In this document: piece after piece, positions 25,001 through 39,300 of the stretch | Numbering within the stretch: the first letter of the stretch is position 1 | How the letters are laid out: the number at the start of each line of letters is the position of its first letter | Source of the DNA: Lepidonotus clava | Lineage: Eukaryota; Annelida; Polychaeta; Phyllodocida; Polynoidae | DNA: 64,000 bases | Reading direction: 5' to 3' | NCBI GenBank assembly: GCA_936440205.1 | Contig: OW387135.1 | Span: 22,918,792 to 22,982,791, forward strand | Program-made: the position numbers and the translations under genes | The notes under the pieces: generated by a model | What the model was told of the DNA's origin: nothing | Database searches by the model: none | Seen by the model: only the letters and a program-made list of their open reading frames with translations

Positions 25001-25087
25001 GGTTACGAGCAGGGATTCTCTCACCCAATGGTTCGAGCCTTTGGCGACTTCATCCGCGAGGAAATGAAAAAGTGCGAAAGTAAATGA
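22025..25087 (+). CDS. C2orf68: C2orf68 homologue (UPF0561 family), small conserved protein of unknown function
   Basis: Four exons: 22025-22092, 23947-24116, 24616-24695, 24968-25087 (TGA); 145 aa, close to the human protein of about 166 aa. Family hallmarks in order: N-terminal HGFIQYIKRNQLNR directly continuing to DNYDKQVKEKAAQ; a basic/proline middle with RVKKPDQQTYVP; the core LFRLEYEDQNGEIHNLYIHP; and a C-terminal helix MVRAFGDFIREEMKK. No signal peptide or membrane segment. Function is not established. The start codon is at 22025, where homology begins just after it. It is transcribed divergently from USP39, as in human. The first intron carries two MITEs, and the stop codon lies in a 42-bp tandem duplication. 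Confidence 0.93.
22626..23021. mobile_element. MITE with TATACGG..GCGGGTCA ends, C2orf68 intron 1
   Basis: Left TATACGGAATATGCGGGTCA; right end read backwards TATACGGATTAAACGGGTCA. The interior repeats CGCGATAACTTTA. About 400 bp, no ORF of note. Confidence 0.7.
23183..23685. mobile_element. MITE with CAGGCATCATACCG ends and TTCCTTTATTTT repeats
   Basis: Perfect 14-bp ends, CAGGCATCATACCG and CGGTATGATGCCTG. The arms consist of repeated TTCCTTTAAATTCCTTTATT. A central segment (about 23395-23520) with GTCGATCAATGC-type motifs has a relative at about 20060-20190, suggesting that another repeat is embedded. Confidence 0.75.
24332..24500. mobile_element. MITE with GGGATGTAAGT ends, C2orf68 intron 2
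   Basis: Left GGGATGTAAGTTTTCAG; right GACTTACATCCC. A second, one-ended copy of the same family lies inverted at 62335-62480, sharing CATGTAAGGAATTCAGTTTG. Confidence 0.78.
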
Positions 25088-25162
25088 AAGCGACATGAAA
25101 GAAAGATGCAAGCTTCCATAAGTAAATGACAGCGACATGGAAAAAAGATGCAGCCTTCCATA
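25079..25162 (+). repeat. 42-bp tandem duplication over the C2orf68 stop codon
   Basis: Two units (25079-25120, 25121-25162) start AGTAAATGA and end CTTCCATA. The unit is 14 codons long, so the terminal Ser-Lys-stop is repeated in frame. Confidence 0.9.
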
Positions 25163-27240
25163 ATCAAGGACAATGCTACCACTTAGCAACAACTTGCCAT
25201 AAAATGGCACCTTTTTCCTCTTTTTTTTTTGCATTGGAAACCTACTCGCTGCATCTGAGTATGAGTGTTTCGTGTACAAGTATGAACCCACTGAGTGCGA
25301 TTCCCTGTGATCGAGAGCGCCAAGTACAACTTCCAGCTATCACTTGACTGAATCTCAGTTAGGACGAGGCCTTATTGGTCCGTATTTATTGGGCATAAAG
25401 ACTGAACCTGTTGATGATGTTATTTCATCGCCACAGGGCGAGGTTGTACTTTGATAGGAAGACTTCATGCAGCCTACCACTAGTTATTTATTTGAAACCA
25501 TAGGTCATAATACTGCTACTTGTTGCTAATATATTCTATTCTATTCCGTGTGACGGAACTCATCCAAAGATGTTTACAAGGTGGCTTCACGTTTTTACAC
25601 CGCTTTGTTTTACGTTTTATGGTTGTGCACTGTAATTCCCATATACTCTTCTGTTATTTTTCGATTCTTATAAGAAGGAAGATGATGGCCATATGCTTTC
25701 TTCTGGATTTCTGGTCGATGTTATTAGGTGCTGATGTGGTTATATGCGTACAGCCTTTCGTTTAGTTTTATCAGGTAGTCAGGTTAAGTAATATTTTGAA
25801 GCGCTGGCGCGAGTCTATGAAGAAAACAGACGTTACAATACTAATAAGAAATAATTAATTTGATAATATCCATACTTAGGGAGTCATTAAAAAGAATAGT
25901 TTAAAAAGGTAGAAATTCAATTTGATTTTTATAAGCCTTTCTCTTAAATTTTTCTATTATTATCTATCAGCGAAGAAGTGTATCCAAAATAGATGCTATC
26001 TTGCAAAATATACAACGCCGACGCACAAAGATAGCAGGCATTGTTACACATCTACCTTCAGTGATCGAAAGTCATCTAGAAACGCGTGCGAACAATTAAT
26101 ATCGAGACAATCACTGGCCACTAGATTAAAATTGTAGTTGAACACGATATACATTTATGACTTGTCTAGCAGGGTTTCTTTTTTCGAGTTATGCCAAACT
26201 ATATTTACATGTCGTTATCGAATCATATGTACTGTGAAATGTTTTTATAATACCTAGAATGTTTATGAGTAACAAATGCAGTCTTCAAGATGATATTGGA
26301 ACCAAATGTTATTTGGTTGTAGATGCAGGATTTTACCCCTGTTTGTTCGATATATACGTATTAATATAATGAGTCATCAGTGTCAATATACTCTCAAGCA
26401 GGTCGTATTGATTTCCTATGAAATTCTTCCAAATGTATTAATTGTATAAACACACGTGAATGATTATTGACGTTGATGTCAAATGAAATCAGCATTGATT
26501 TCTCAAGCACATGTAGAGTAACTACGGTATTTTATCGTGTTTTATACGAAACATTTTAGTTTAGGGAATAAAATGTGCACCCAAACTGTCCTTTGACTTT
26601 TTGTGAACTCGAATTACACTTGTTAGAAATACTTTCTTTTTTTCGAGAAGATAGCACTGCTCAGCAGGTTACTATTATCTTCAAAAATTTGCTAGTTAAT
26701 GTAAAGTCCTTTCTACTTTAATACATTCAAAATTAATAAGCAAGTACTCACTGGCTATTCGGAGACCCTAGATTAGCTTCTATTGATACTTATAAAATGA
26801 ATCCAAAATTTATAAACAAAGTTATTTTCAGGTGAACCTTTACCTTAATATAATATTTGGCATACTCTTCCTTACTGTTTTTAACAAAAACAGCAACATG
26901 TACCATGTCTTTTTTTTATTCCGGTAATAGCATGGTGATGGATATCAGAAGAATCTTGGTTCGAAAGTAAAGTGAATGGTGTAAGGAATAAAACTAAAAG
27001 GCTTTTTTGGGGGGTTTGTTTATATAAATATATTCAAGGAATTGCTTCATTTGAAATACAAATCAGCTTATTATGTTTTCCTTGCGATTTGATTTCTTTT
27101 TCCAGCTTTCTGTTTTTCTACTTGAACAAAGAAGTATACTTTCACTTCAAGTAGAGGGCCAATTGATTTGTACATGATTTTCTGTAACTCCCATTTCATA
27201 ATATATATATAATACTGTGCAGTATTGTTAAGAATTCAGA
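25163..27240. other. C2orf68 3' UTR and convergent intergenic region
   Basis: Long AT-rich 3' UTR with AATAAA at 26567-26572, then about 650 bp without recognisable features. It converges on the ECSIT 3' end, where minus-strand AATAAA signals lie at 27241-27246 and 27260-27265. Confidence 0.6.
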
Positions 27241-27325
27241 TTTATTACCTCAGGTCAAGTTTATTTGGCAGAGACAACACATTAAAAACATGTATCACAA
27301 GGTATGTCATACCATCAAATCAGTG

Positions 27326-30300
27326 TCAGTTCAATGGAGCCAACTCTTGTTTCCGTTCGTCTTCACCCTTGATTACCGTGAGTCCTGTTTCGGGTGTTTT
27401 TAATCTAAATACAACGGGGATTTGGGCTAGTTTGGGGTTCGTTTCCTGCAACCATTTGATCCAGGAGGCCAGAGAGTTCTTACTGCCAGTTCCCGTGATA
27501 CACATGGCTAGAATCGTCCCGTCGTCCTGCTCATGGATTGTTGGTACTGTCATAACTGATGTGGGCTTGTCGGTATTGAAGAAAGGGATGTCCTGGAGGA
27601 AATCTGAAAGATGGAGTTTTTAGGAGCCCATGTGATTGTGCGTTGTACTTGTAGTGCATAGGTTCAAATAAGAGAATATTTATTATATCTTATGTAATAA
27701 AGTATCGATTTAGAATGAGGATACAATTAAGTTAAAACGTGGTTGATTTTTGGAGAAGCTATGGTATGTTTTAATGAGCATCAGCAAGCAAAAACGAAGT
27801 TAATTGGTCAATAAATGACCTTTCCCTTTCTAAGTAAAATGTCTTTAATTAAGGAAAACAACTTATATAAGGATGTTACTAATATAAATGTATTATAAAA
27901 GAAATAATACTGTCAATATTTTAAGTAAAACAATTCATATTTGAGCATGTAAATACAGTAATAAACATTCATGTATTATAAAAGAAATATGTCATTACCT
28001 TTGTAAGTTTGAAATTCATCCTTTTCAACGCCTTGTTCTGAACTATACGTTGTGTATCGGTCGGTCGTGTCTGCTTTAAGAATAAAGTAAGTGAGCGACT
28101 TTCTTCGTAGCCACACGTTGAAGCCTCCTTCCACGAATACGGCCATCTCCGGATTGTGTTGGTCGAGAAGATCCTGTTGGTCTGGACTTTGGGCACTCAC
28201 AACAAACGTTTCGTCCAGGATATCTTCCCCTTTCAACTCCGAAGTCTAAAGGTGTGATGGAAATGAAGAAGATAGATGCAAATCGAATATTTTACGTGTG
28301 TATGAAAGTGGCAATTGTGGAGCGATATCTGCATCAATTTAACTTGCAGAAACAAGTTTTTGTGGTGATAGTTTCTATCAGTTATATCTGGGGCGCAAAC
28401 CTGGCCGAGTTTTTTTTCTTTTTTCTTTTTAGAATTTACTTAACAATATTATTATAGGTTGTTGCTGATCAATCTTAGTTCAAATTAACAGGAAGTTTAT
28501 TTGAAAAAACGAAATAAATTCATTTTGATTGACATGATTGACATGATAAAACCCTGTCATTTCTGTTAACACAAAGTAATTACCTCGAGTCTAGTGAAGT
28601 GACTTACAGGCTAGCTAAAAACCCTTTAGGGCCTATGGCCTGTAAAGAAATTTGTATTAAAACAAAGTAGTAACCTCACCTCAAAATTAAGTATTTTATT
28701 TTGTGGATCCATAGCCATCCTTTCCAGAGCTAATCTGGCCAATTCGACTGGGTCTTCGGGGAGATCGTACGGTACTGGGTATGGGTTGGCGTGCTTGAAC
28801 TTCGGCATCCAGTACATCATCCTCTGATACTTTCGGAAAGCATGGACCTTGTCACCAAACCGGTCTCTCAACATATAACCAACCTCATCATCGGGTACAA
28901 CACCTATTGAAGGAGAAATGGTTTTATCCGTCAGTATATTGGAATAGTTGTAGAGCATGGCTCAATTGGGTTTTTGCTAGGGGCGTTGAGTAGTATAGTC
29001 ATGGAAATAGTAGAACGTTCAAAATTTACAATGTCGCTTGCATTTTTTTATATCGTTTTTTTTATCTTTGGAGGAGTAAGTAGTTAGTCCTTGTCTGTGC
29101 CCTTTCAAGCCAAATTATTCATATGGGAACCTCTGCACTTCTATTTAACATAGTAATGAACTATTGTTAATGTTTGATTTAAGACTGCGTAAGATTCGTG
29201 TATATCCAAGCCTTCGTAAGTTGCTTTCCAGAATGTCTGAGTAATTCAGACCGCGTTTAAAGTTTGTCCATTCACTTCCCAATAGTTCAAAAGAAATGAA
29301 CGATGAGGGAGCTTCTTAATATGAAAGGGTTTTTATTCAATAAACATCTCATCCCGAGTCAAAGCCACCGTGTATAAGTCTTCATCAGTCCACCTCCCAT
29401 CTCCTATCAGCAATCAACCACATTTAGAACACGAGTTGCTCCAACGCCTTCTAGACCATTCTAGCATTCAGCTCTAACACAATCCTATGTCCGAGGTAGT
29501 GGGTATTGGTAAACTCCAGTCTGTTACACGGAGTCGATGTACTTACTCCAGGTATAACTCCTTGGCTAAACATGTTTAGCTGATGTTCTCACTAAACTGA
29601 GTGATTACTAACTTCTAACCAACTCGCTCACTAACTCACTAACTGCTCGCTCCCTACCTTGCAGCGCCTTTTATACTGGTTAACAGGTGGCGCTAGGAGC
29701 GTAAGATATTTCTCCTAGAAGTAGACTAGAAGTAGACTTGCTAAGCCTGATCCTTGTTGGATTATATATTATGACAATGTATTAAAAGTACTAAGCCATT
29801 AGTACATTCGACGGCGGTCAGGTGTTTGAGTTTTAAGGAGGTGGACGACATAGCTCAAACCAAATGAATATAATGAACTCCCAATTTTGATGATTGGATA
29901 TATTTGTTAAACCATGGTGGGGTGGCCTTGACTCTCGTGGTACATTCAACACAGTATCAATAGATTTGTAGATTCGGTTTCAACACAAATTCACAGTGAA
30001 GGCATTCATTGAGTTGATTTCCACATTTTGAAGCTCAAGGTTAGCAGAACTCGTTCATAAAATGACAAGGTAAGTGTTAAAAATTGATAACATGATTATT
30101 TGGATAACAACGTAGATGATGACATAATCATGGTTACAAAATGACAAAGTCAACTTTAGAGGATGAAGTATTCGTCATCTTTAGGTATTCACTTAGTACG
30201 TGCCTTGTACATTAAAGTCAGTTCTCAGCATCGTTAGCTGATTTTAAGATTCAAAGATTGCGACACCCGTGCATAAGGTGACAAAGTGAGTTCACAGAAT

Positions 30301-33300
30301 TGTTAGCCCATATTAAGGCCTAGGGATAACGACACCCGTGCATAAGGTGACCAATTCAGTTTTGACTTAGTACATGCATGTACAGTTTCTGATATTTATG
30401 ATTTGTAACACAAGTCAACAGAACTCAACATATATACAGTGTAGGGTTGTCTTAAACTTCTAAGAGTAACAAGTGTACATCAAATCCAATTTCAGAACAA
30501 ATTAACACAACATAAGTCAATTCAGAGAATTCGGACATTTTGAACGAACGACTTTCATGATACAATGCGTGTCGAATTTCAATCAAATTTCAACCAGAAC
30601 AACATTATTTACAATAAATACAAGGTCTCTGTATCAGGTTTAGTAATACCGAGCAGTTGGAACCAGAAAATACCACCATTCCCGTCACGCGTCCGCCAGC
30701 TATACTTAGTACACGTGTACTTAGCGGGACGCTTGACTGGAGTTCCCCCCCAAGGTTTGACCTCGATTTGGATCCTTCGGGCGCAAAGCGCCCGGATGGC
30801 AAATTTCTGCTTCGATCAAACTTTCAAGTTTGATTGTTCGACCTGATATTTTGGGCCGATATGAATTAATTTTGTCGCTTGATTACGTTGGTTGGGGACC
30901 TAAGCTTTAGTTTAGCACGAAGTTTTAGAAAAATTAAATGATAATTTGATCATGTTAGCCGATATCAAAATTTGGATCTTTTGGATCAAAAAGGGGTTTC
31001 CCAAATTAGCCTCGTTTTGACGTCATTTTAATCAGTGCCGACGGTTGTTTTATCGCGTGTGGACGTACTTTTACAAGCTTAGCCCTTTTTATTATTTCGC
31101 CGACTTCCACCATGGTTCGCATAGCAATCTTTTGCTCAGACCGAGAGGGTGGAATACAAGAGTACCCCGATCTTCTTCTTTCGGGTGGTGAGCACACCTG
31201 TGTGGTGTTTTCCTGCCGAGACGCCTCGACGGCTGAACTATCTGGATATGCGTTTGCGCATCACGTTATGTGGCCAGACGATATTCTGGTAGTCATGTGT
31301 AATTTGCTGGACGTTCTTACATGGGACGAGGAGTTAGACCTGTATATTCCACTCTATACTAGCTCCGATGCCGCAGCAAAGTTCTACGCTGAGACCATCA
31401 ACCGTGCCTTCTTGAATGTTAAGTCGCACCCGGCCCCGTCGACCTTCGTGATCACGACCCCCTCTGGATTTGATGTTCAGCGCTGGGCTTTTACTGACAG
31501 TGACGGTTCACTCCAGAAATGGGTGAACCGTCTCATACCCAAAGTTAGCCGGGAGGTGCGCCGGGCCAACGATTGGTTTGGCGTGCCTACCGCGGACACG
31601 GGGCGGGTGCTCCACGCCATACGGACAGTCGTCGACGGCAACATTACAGTGAATGATTTCCGTGAGCTGGAGGACGGCTACCGACCTTCAGACAGGATCA
31701 TCAGACGCTGGGCGCGGGTGTTGGGGCGGTTGATCGCCCGTCTGCCCGTCGTGGCGCGCTAAACCGTCGGCACTCGGTTTCTTGTATATAATAATTCTTA
31801 TTGATTTTAAACAAGTGATTTTATGATCCAATTCCCGGCCTGTGATTGGAACACTTAATTCTGGATCGTTTTCACCGAGTGATTCTGGTGATTTAATTCC
31901 CGATCAGTACCTAGTCCACTTAAGTTCATATATCCAAGAGGCTTCGGCCAGATCGTTCTTACGGGAGCTCCGGACTGTTAACATGGGAGGACTCAGATGT
32001 TTCACCGCTCTTGCTCGTCGTTGGACACCGCCCTCCTCGTAGAGACGGCCCCTCGCCCAGCCCGCTCCGAGACTTGGTGAGTACAGCCTTCTTCCTATTG
32101 TTCTTTGCATGTTAGGCTGGCTACTAATCGTAGATTTTAAGGAGATTGTTGGCCAAATTCTTCTTGGTGGTTCTCGGCTCGCCCTCACGTGGTTGTATTC
32201 CGGAAGCTGATGTCACTCCCGGAACCAGAAACTGTGTTTCGCTGGTAATTTTAGTAACGGGTAGCGTGGGCGGCCACCTAGTGTTTACTTTTGGTTCCAA
32301 GATGGTGGGCGCGAGCCGAGAGTCAGGATCTTTCGTACTAAACTTATTATCTTTTCCAGGTCCTGTGGTATGTTAGGGCGATGTAAATGAAATGAGGTGA
32401 CACGGCTGGACACTGAATGACGTTCGGCTTACTATTTTAGTGGGAGGGATTGCTTAGGCGAACATGATCAAACATTTTACTTCGCGCGTGGTTGGGCGAT
32501 AATAGGAGGTTTTCCTAACTAGTGGTTTGTTGACATTACCGATTTAAATAGGCGTTTTGGAGTGTGGGTGATTTGTACCGTATTGGTATTATGGTATTAT
32601 TTGATACTATTAACTGTTGGTGACCAAGTATTTTGGTCCAGATTGCCCAGCATTAGATTGGCTGTGACAGAATTCTTTGATGAGTTGTCCCCCTTACAGA
32701 GTACTGGAAAGATTGACGTGTCGGCCACGTAAGGCGACACCACAGGTGGAGCCGTCCAACGAGCTGTTGGCGACTCCAAGGTAAGTTTGAGATGTAGTGG
32801 CGAAGGCCACAGATACCCATCCCATGTTTTAGTCTAACAGCAAGACTTCGTCAGTGTCATTGTGTTAGAATAAGTGTTAGAGTGAGTATTATTGTCCAGA
32901 GTCGTCTCGAAGAGGAAAAAATACTACTGTGAGGAGACCGAGATGAAGTCTCTAAGACACTGAATGAACTTCCAGATGAAGATTCTGTATGAATATAATG
33001 AAAGAAGGAATGGTATCCTTATTAAGAGCTAGAAAGGCACCAACACCACAAAGATTATCAAGCGTCCCAAGCAGAGATACATGTGTGTACACCGTGGGAG
33101 TTCGTACATTCATAGATCAGGCCTTAGTAGGCGCCGTTCCATTGAACGCAGAAGCCACGCTTATCAGTGCCCGAGATTGCCAAACATCTCAGACAGTGAT
33201 ATCCTTGTGATGAATGAGTGGGAGCCTATGCTCACAGGTCGGGACTGAGCCGTCACAAGAACATCCACCTACAAAGGTTTCATGAGTGCCCGAGAGGTGA

Positions 33301-36300
33301 TGCAAAACTGTCCCGCTCAGATTCCCTAACCGACCTCATGGGGAGATAAGAATAATGATAGGAATTGGATCCCTGGTGATTTACCTTAAGGGGTCACAAG
33401 GGTCAATACTCTTGATAACACTCTTTCTGTACAGTGTGTTAGAATAATTACCCAATACACTCCAAAGATTTATACGCAAACAAGTTAACACCCCCTTCAA
33501 GGGTGACAACTGTTCTAACATATTTGACTCCATTTTATGAAGCATTCGCTTTAAAACCCCAGTTTTGTTCTTATTGAATGATTTTGTTACGACAAAATCC
33601 CTTCTTTCCCTGCTAGTTACAGGTGGTAGCTCGGCGTTCACCCCCTACATTCAGCCTGGGGTTTGAAGACCGAGTTCCACTTTATATTGGGTAGTGGCGC
33701 CCTTCTGAATGCAAACGGGTGCGCCACTAACTCCAAACGGCTCACTGAATAGATATTATACCTATGTTAACAGTGACATTTCACTGTCTACCCTATACTC
33801 TACATCACATGGGAAAAACCAACATGGCAAGCGGTTGGGGTAGCGTTTTCATTCCGTGAGGTATAAATGTCATTAAAGGACATTAAGTAGTAACTGTACA
33901 AAGGAGGCTGAGATTATTCGTTCCTTATTTGTTATCACTAGAGGATCGGGTCTCAGATTCAGGTTCACTTCTGATCGGATTCCCGGTCCTCATTAGTTAC
34001 ATGTGGTTTGTCGGTACTCTCCCATTCATAGGACCAGAATGGGCAGCACCGAGTTTCCATTGTTATAATTGGGAGCAGACTGCATATACATTTTTTTTTT
34101 TTTTTTTAATATGCAGCCTACACCCCCTTTAAATTATAGAGATGTGTAAATGCATCTCCTTAGATCACTTACTTCCAGACAGCACCTAGTAAGTCGGGCC
34201 TTTACCGAAGTACAGTACAAGGTTAAACCCGTTTTCTTGTTCAGGTCTATGCCCGTTTCTCTTGTGGAGAGTCAAGACTACTCCTGAAAAGACTCCGCCC
34301 CCAGCTTATCCTAACTATGCGCATGCCGGGCAGGGATAGGTAGTGCTAAAGACAGAGTTAGAATTTTTTTTTTATCTCCTTTCTAATAGATCGGGTAAAC
34401 TTATCAGCTCTGGGTGTCAACCAAGTTTATTGTAGCTTGTTCATCAGGGAATCAGTAGTCCATGTCCCCCCTCTTCAGCTCAACTGTTGAGCGGAGACCT
34501 GGATACTTTTAGCGCCACGACGGCGGTCAAGACTAATTTTCATTCATTTATTTTATTTTATTTTCCTCGACGGCGGTCAGCTTTGAAGCCGCTCATTTCC
34601 TTTATTAATTTTAATTATTTCTAATTTTTTACCCGGGTCGAAACTTGACTTCTTGCCGTTTTGTCTCTGTCCCGATTAAAACTGGTCTAAAAGTGGTCTA
34701 AATAATTTAGTCTTGAATTATGGGCAGTTGTTCATATACTAGTTGTCGTTGGATCCTGACTTTTTATGTTAAAGTCAGGATCCTTTGACCTAAGACATAC
34801 GGTGATCCAGTGGTCATTTACACATAACCAAGACGACGGGGCTATTAATAAGGACAGCACCTCGCTCCACCGCCTTGTGAGTTTTCGCTACAGCTTCTCC
34901 CCCCCCAGGGATGGCTTGTCCCGTCTGAGGGAGTCGCGATATAGTGAGAGAGAGCCGAGCACCCTGTGAATGTCACCAATTCGCCATTGTCCCGTAACTA
35001 CATTTCCTTGTGACCTCCGTTATAGCTCCCAAATATAGCACGCCTTGTCAGGATTTGCACATATCCTTGCCGCTGCAGCGTGTCTATGCCAGGAGCAAAC
35101 GAGCCACGTATAAGGTACTCTCGTGTGCTGTCACGGAGCGTCCCCCCCGAGAATGTTACTAATTATACTGCGTTCTTATTATATTTTGCCCAAAATTCCC
35201 TGAGGAAGAGCTCTTAGTTACACAAATATTGGTTTGCTTTATATATTAGTTTTTAGGTAAATTTCTTTCTACTCGTCGATTTTTTTTTGTGATGAAGGGA
35301 CCGCTTGTCAGGAGCCAATCCACCCGGGGCATAGTGACTGCCATGGTCGGGCGTCCACCCCAGTGCCCTTCGCAGCGTCAGTGACGCGTAACCCCAACGT
35401 CCTGCCTCCTGTCAGGCACCACTGACACCAGGCCTGTGGGCAGGCTCCTGCTGCTTGTGCAACCCCCTCATCTTTGAGAAGAGTATATATGTAAGCATGC
35501 TAAAGAATAGACAGTGGCGTTCCCCAAGTGACTCCTGTACTGCAGCCCGATCCTAGCGGTAACAACAGCACAGGGGTCAGGTGTAGATGGTACTTGCTTG
35601 GGGAAGTTCACTTCGCTCGTTGGGAGCATTGGTCCCGTTGAGCGCTCTTAGGTTTTATACAGAATTTTGAGTTTTTCTTTTAAAATGCTAAAATTTTGCG
35701 ACACTAGGATCGGTTCCAAATGGTTCCCTACTTTAAAAGCGTTGCCAAATCGTTAACAATGAGAGTGTTGAGCTAGGCTACCGGGCATGGGGCACTCGAC
35801 TTGAGAGAAATTTAGATAACCCATGGGTCCATAGAGAGACGGTTGGACCAGCCTACCCGACCCAAGTTTCCCTGACTGGTGAATCCTTATTGATCAGGCT
35901 AGTCAACAGAACCCTACCTACCCAAACAGGTATTGCCCAGCGAACTTCCTGTAACATTTTAGTTTTAGTATTCGTACCTCTGTGTCATTAATTCACCAAT
36001 TTTACCTGTACAGTACTAGGTCAGGTTTTACCACTCGTTACATTGTCATATGATAACTTCATAAACCGTTCCTGGATTTATTTCGGATGTCCCTGGCCTT
36101 ATTGTCTTTCGTGCAGATCCTGTTCCGGTCGCTGTTGAGGTGGGCGTGGTCGATCTAGGAGGAGCGTTAGGCATTGTTCCTTGTCCCAACACCGGTTGAG
36201 GCCAGTCCGCTCCGACATCGGACCACCCTGCGTCGATGAGGCGAGGTACTCCCATGGGTACAGGAGTGGCTAGCCCCGAGGAATATCTCAGTAGTCTGGC

Positions 36301-39300
36301 CCTGGTATTGTATTTTAAGTTACTCATCATCAGACGGGCTAGTTTTTTAGATACCCTCAGGGTGTCGGGTAGTGGTACCTTAGATGGGTGCTGTCCAGGT
36401 CTAGTCGCTGCTCCCATCAGCTGCGCCCCCCAGGTTACCGTCAGGGTATACTTCAGACACAGCTGGGTCACCAGTAGATCCCTAATGAGCACATAGCCTT
36501 CCGTATAAGTGTGGTCTGAAGGCATAGCCAGTTCGCCTAGGAAGATTGTTTCTATCATATGTGGATTGGCAAACTGTACGTACAATCCATCCACAGTCTT
36601 TCTTCTAATATTTCTCCACTTTCGCCACACGAGGACCACTATGGCGATGACTAGTACTGCCAGTAATATAGCAAGTACTGCCACCGCAGTGGGGTTGGCG
36701 GTCGTGTCCGGGCATCCAGTTAGTTCCTTTTCACTGCGCAGCAGCTCCTCCGGGTCCGCCGCTTCCAAGGCCATGGCCCGAGGTAAAGTCATGGTTAGTC
36801 CGGCCAGGGCAGCCTTGCCTTGGTGGTTCCGCCAGCACTTCCAGAGAACACATCCAATAATTGTTACAGCTACCACTATGCAAAAGATGGTGAGGAGACC
36901 AAAACCGCCTCCGAAGTTGCCTATAGAGAACCACGGGGCGTGTTTCTCTACCTCATAACGGTCAGTCGCTTTCTTGATACCCTTGGCCAAGTCTTTACGG
37001 TGTTTTTGTATTCGTTTAGCCAGGGAGGTTACAGGTATTTTGGCCTTCAGGCTTTCCTCGATTTCCAGCAGGTCTTTCCTAATTGTTTCAGGGATAGGGT
37101 CTGATTCTAACATAGTGGGTTCGTTTTTGGACGTCGTGAAATTCATGTCCCACCCCTTCACACGACTTGCTGCTTCCAACAGGTCATTATGTGGGTACAC
37201 AACCGTGGTGATCCTGGTGTGCCTGTCACAATTTCGCAAGCTATACGGTATCCATGCTCCTTGTGTTTGGAATGCACAGTCGCATTCCACCTGAACCCTT
37301 GCATAATTTTCTATGTTCACTCCGACCGCAGGCTGGTTTCTGCAAATCATTTGGCCTCGGGTGTCGGCGCTGACCACTAGCATATCTCCGTCGTCTAGAT
37401 ACACTGCCATCTCTCCGAAGTCTGCTTCCAGTAGATAGTCCAGCTCACATTTTTCTTGGATCGCTAGGTCGTCGCGCCTCAGTAGCGCAGCAGTGCAGGT
37501 GTTGTCTGTAATCTTTTTCATATAAGGTAGGTCCTTACAGAGCGTGATGGTCTGTCCATAACAACCTGACCAACTGCCACTAGCCAATGGTACGTAATAC
37601 TGGCGGGACATGGACATGGCGACACTTTTGGGTAGATTAACAATTTGGAGAGCGTCCTTCTTAAGTCGCCCCCTAACCGTCACTGGCACAGGAAAAGTTA
37701 GTACTTCGTAGACCCGGAACAAATGTTCATCAGCCACCACAGGCACCCTTACATACACTATAAATTCCTGAGTGGTCTCATTGAATTTGAACGAAGGTTG
37801 ACTGTTCTCGTAATAAAAGGAAGGATCTGTGAACGCGACATGGAACCTGGGGTGGATCCCCTTCAGATATCTGTTCACTTCCTGGACCGCTCCGACCATA
37901 TATTGGCGGGGTACCAAGTCCATAGTCAGCTGGCCCCGCGTCAGGCGCTGTACACCTTTCCTGAACACGCGAGTTTGCTCTACCATTAGTTGAAGATACA
38001 CCATCTCTCCTAACTTGTCTTCTAGAGCGACCGGTATCATATTCAGGTACAGTTCCATCCAATCCACCTTATGTTGCACGAGTTTCAACCTTCGGCGAGT
38101 CGTGTTGTGTGCCTTATTTAGTGATCTTAGATTGTCCAGTAGGCCTATCACGACATGGTTAACCTTTTCGACAGCCTCGTCATGTTTTTCATTCATCAGA
38201 GCCAAGTCTTCGATCATTTGGTTCGAAGACTCCTGCAATACTCTAATCAATTCTCTGTTAAATTTGACATCAGCCGCCAGCCCTTGATTCCAAGAGGTCG
38301 GAAGAGGAAAGGTCGGCCACCCTGGATCGTCTAGCATTGTGGGCAACTTCTTCATTCTCTTAACCCTTCCACCTGGATTTAATTCCGACTCTTGATTTTG
38401 AAGGTCTTGTTGAGTGTTCTTTATTAGGGAACTTAAGGTTTCATTAAGAACTTCTCGGTACCGACCCTTAAGCGCCTGTGACGTCTGATCCATCCAACTG
38501 ACCAGCGACCTGATATGGTAGCAGGCCCGATCAAGGGCGTCTCCTCCTTGTAGATATCGATGACAGACCTGGCCAAAGGTAGCCTTGTTGAAGGAGCGCC
38601 TCCTTGGGATAGTGATTAGGAAGCCTTGTCGGACGTGTGTTATATCCGCGGTGGACATTAACTTTCCTGGTTTTAACACTACTCCATATTGTTCTAAAGC
38701 TATCACTTCAGCGTTAGGGGCTAGCCCTTCAGGTGGGCTGGAGTCGTTATGCACTCCCCTAATGCCCCCTATTATAGCTAATACGAACAGCACTAGCCAC
38801 TTCATTGTCTTTGTTTTGGCCTTAGCGATAGTTTGAGAAAGTTAATTTTGCAGCTTATCTAAAACATGTTCACAGCAAAGTTACCTTATTTTTCTGCGCA
38901 CTACTATCATCCATGCGCCGAAAAATGCTCTCCTCTCGGGCTTCCTGGTCTGTTTAGTTTGGGACATGCTCGTAGAGGTTTTGCCCGTTGTCATTTACCA
39001 CTCGCCTGATGATCCCGCTCTCGTCCTTGGTGACCGTGATCCTCAAGCCTCTCATACGTTCGCAGGACGAGGGGCGCATTGCTCTGAGGGGTCTTGGCCT
39101 AGTAGGTTCCAGTCCGAAACGGCCCCCGTTGGATCGTACGACGGTTGGCTCGAGGGGTATGGGTTCGGTACCTGTGGTTGGTTTGTCGCTGGGAGTGGAC
39201 TCGGCCACAGTGGGCCCCCCGGCTGGCTGGTTGGCGTCCACTGCTGCTGGTTCCATAGCAGTGGTGAGGGATTGGCGTTGCAGCTCGTTGTCAAGCTGCT

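Noticed and set aside
36509-36958. 149-codon plus-strand ORF opposite the envelope-like gene
   Set aside because: Shadow frame of the envelope-like coding region, with no independent start context or conserved features.
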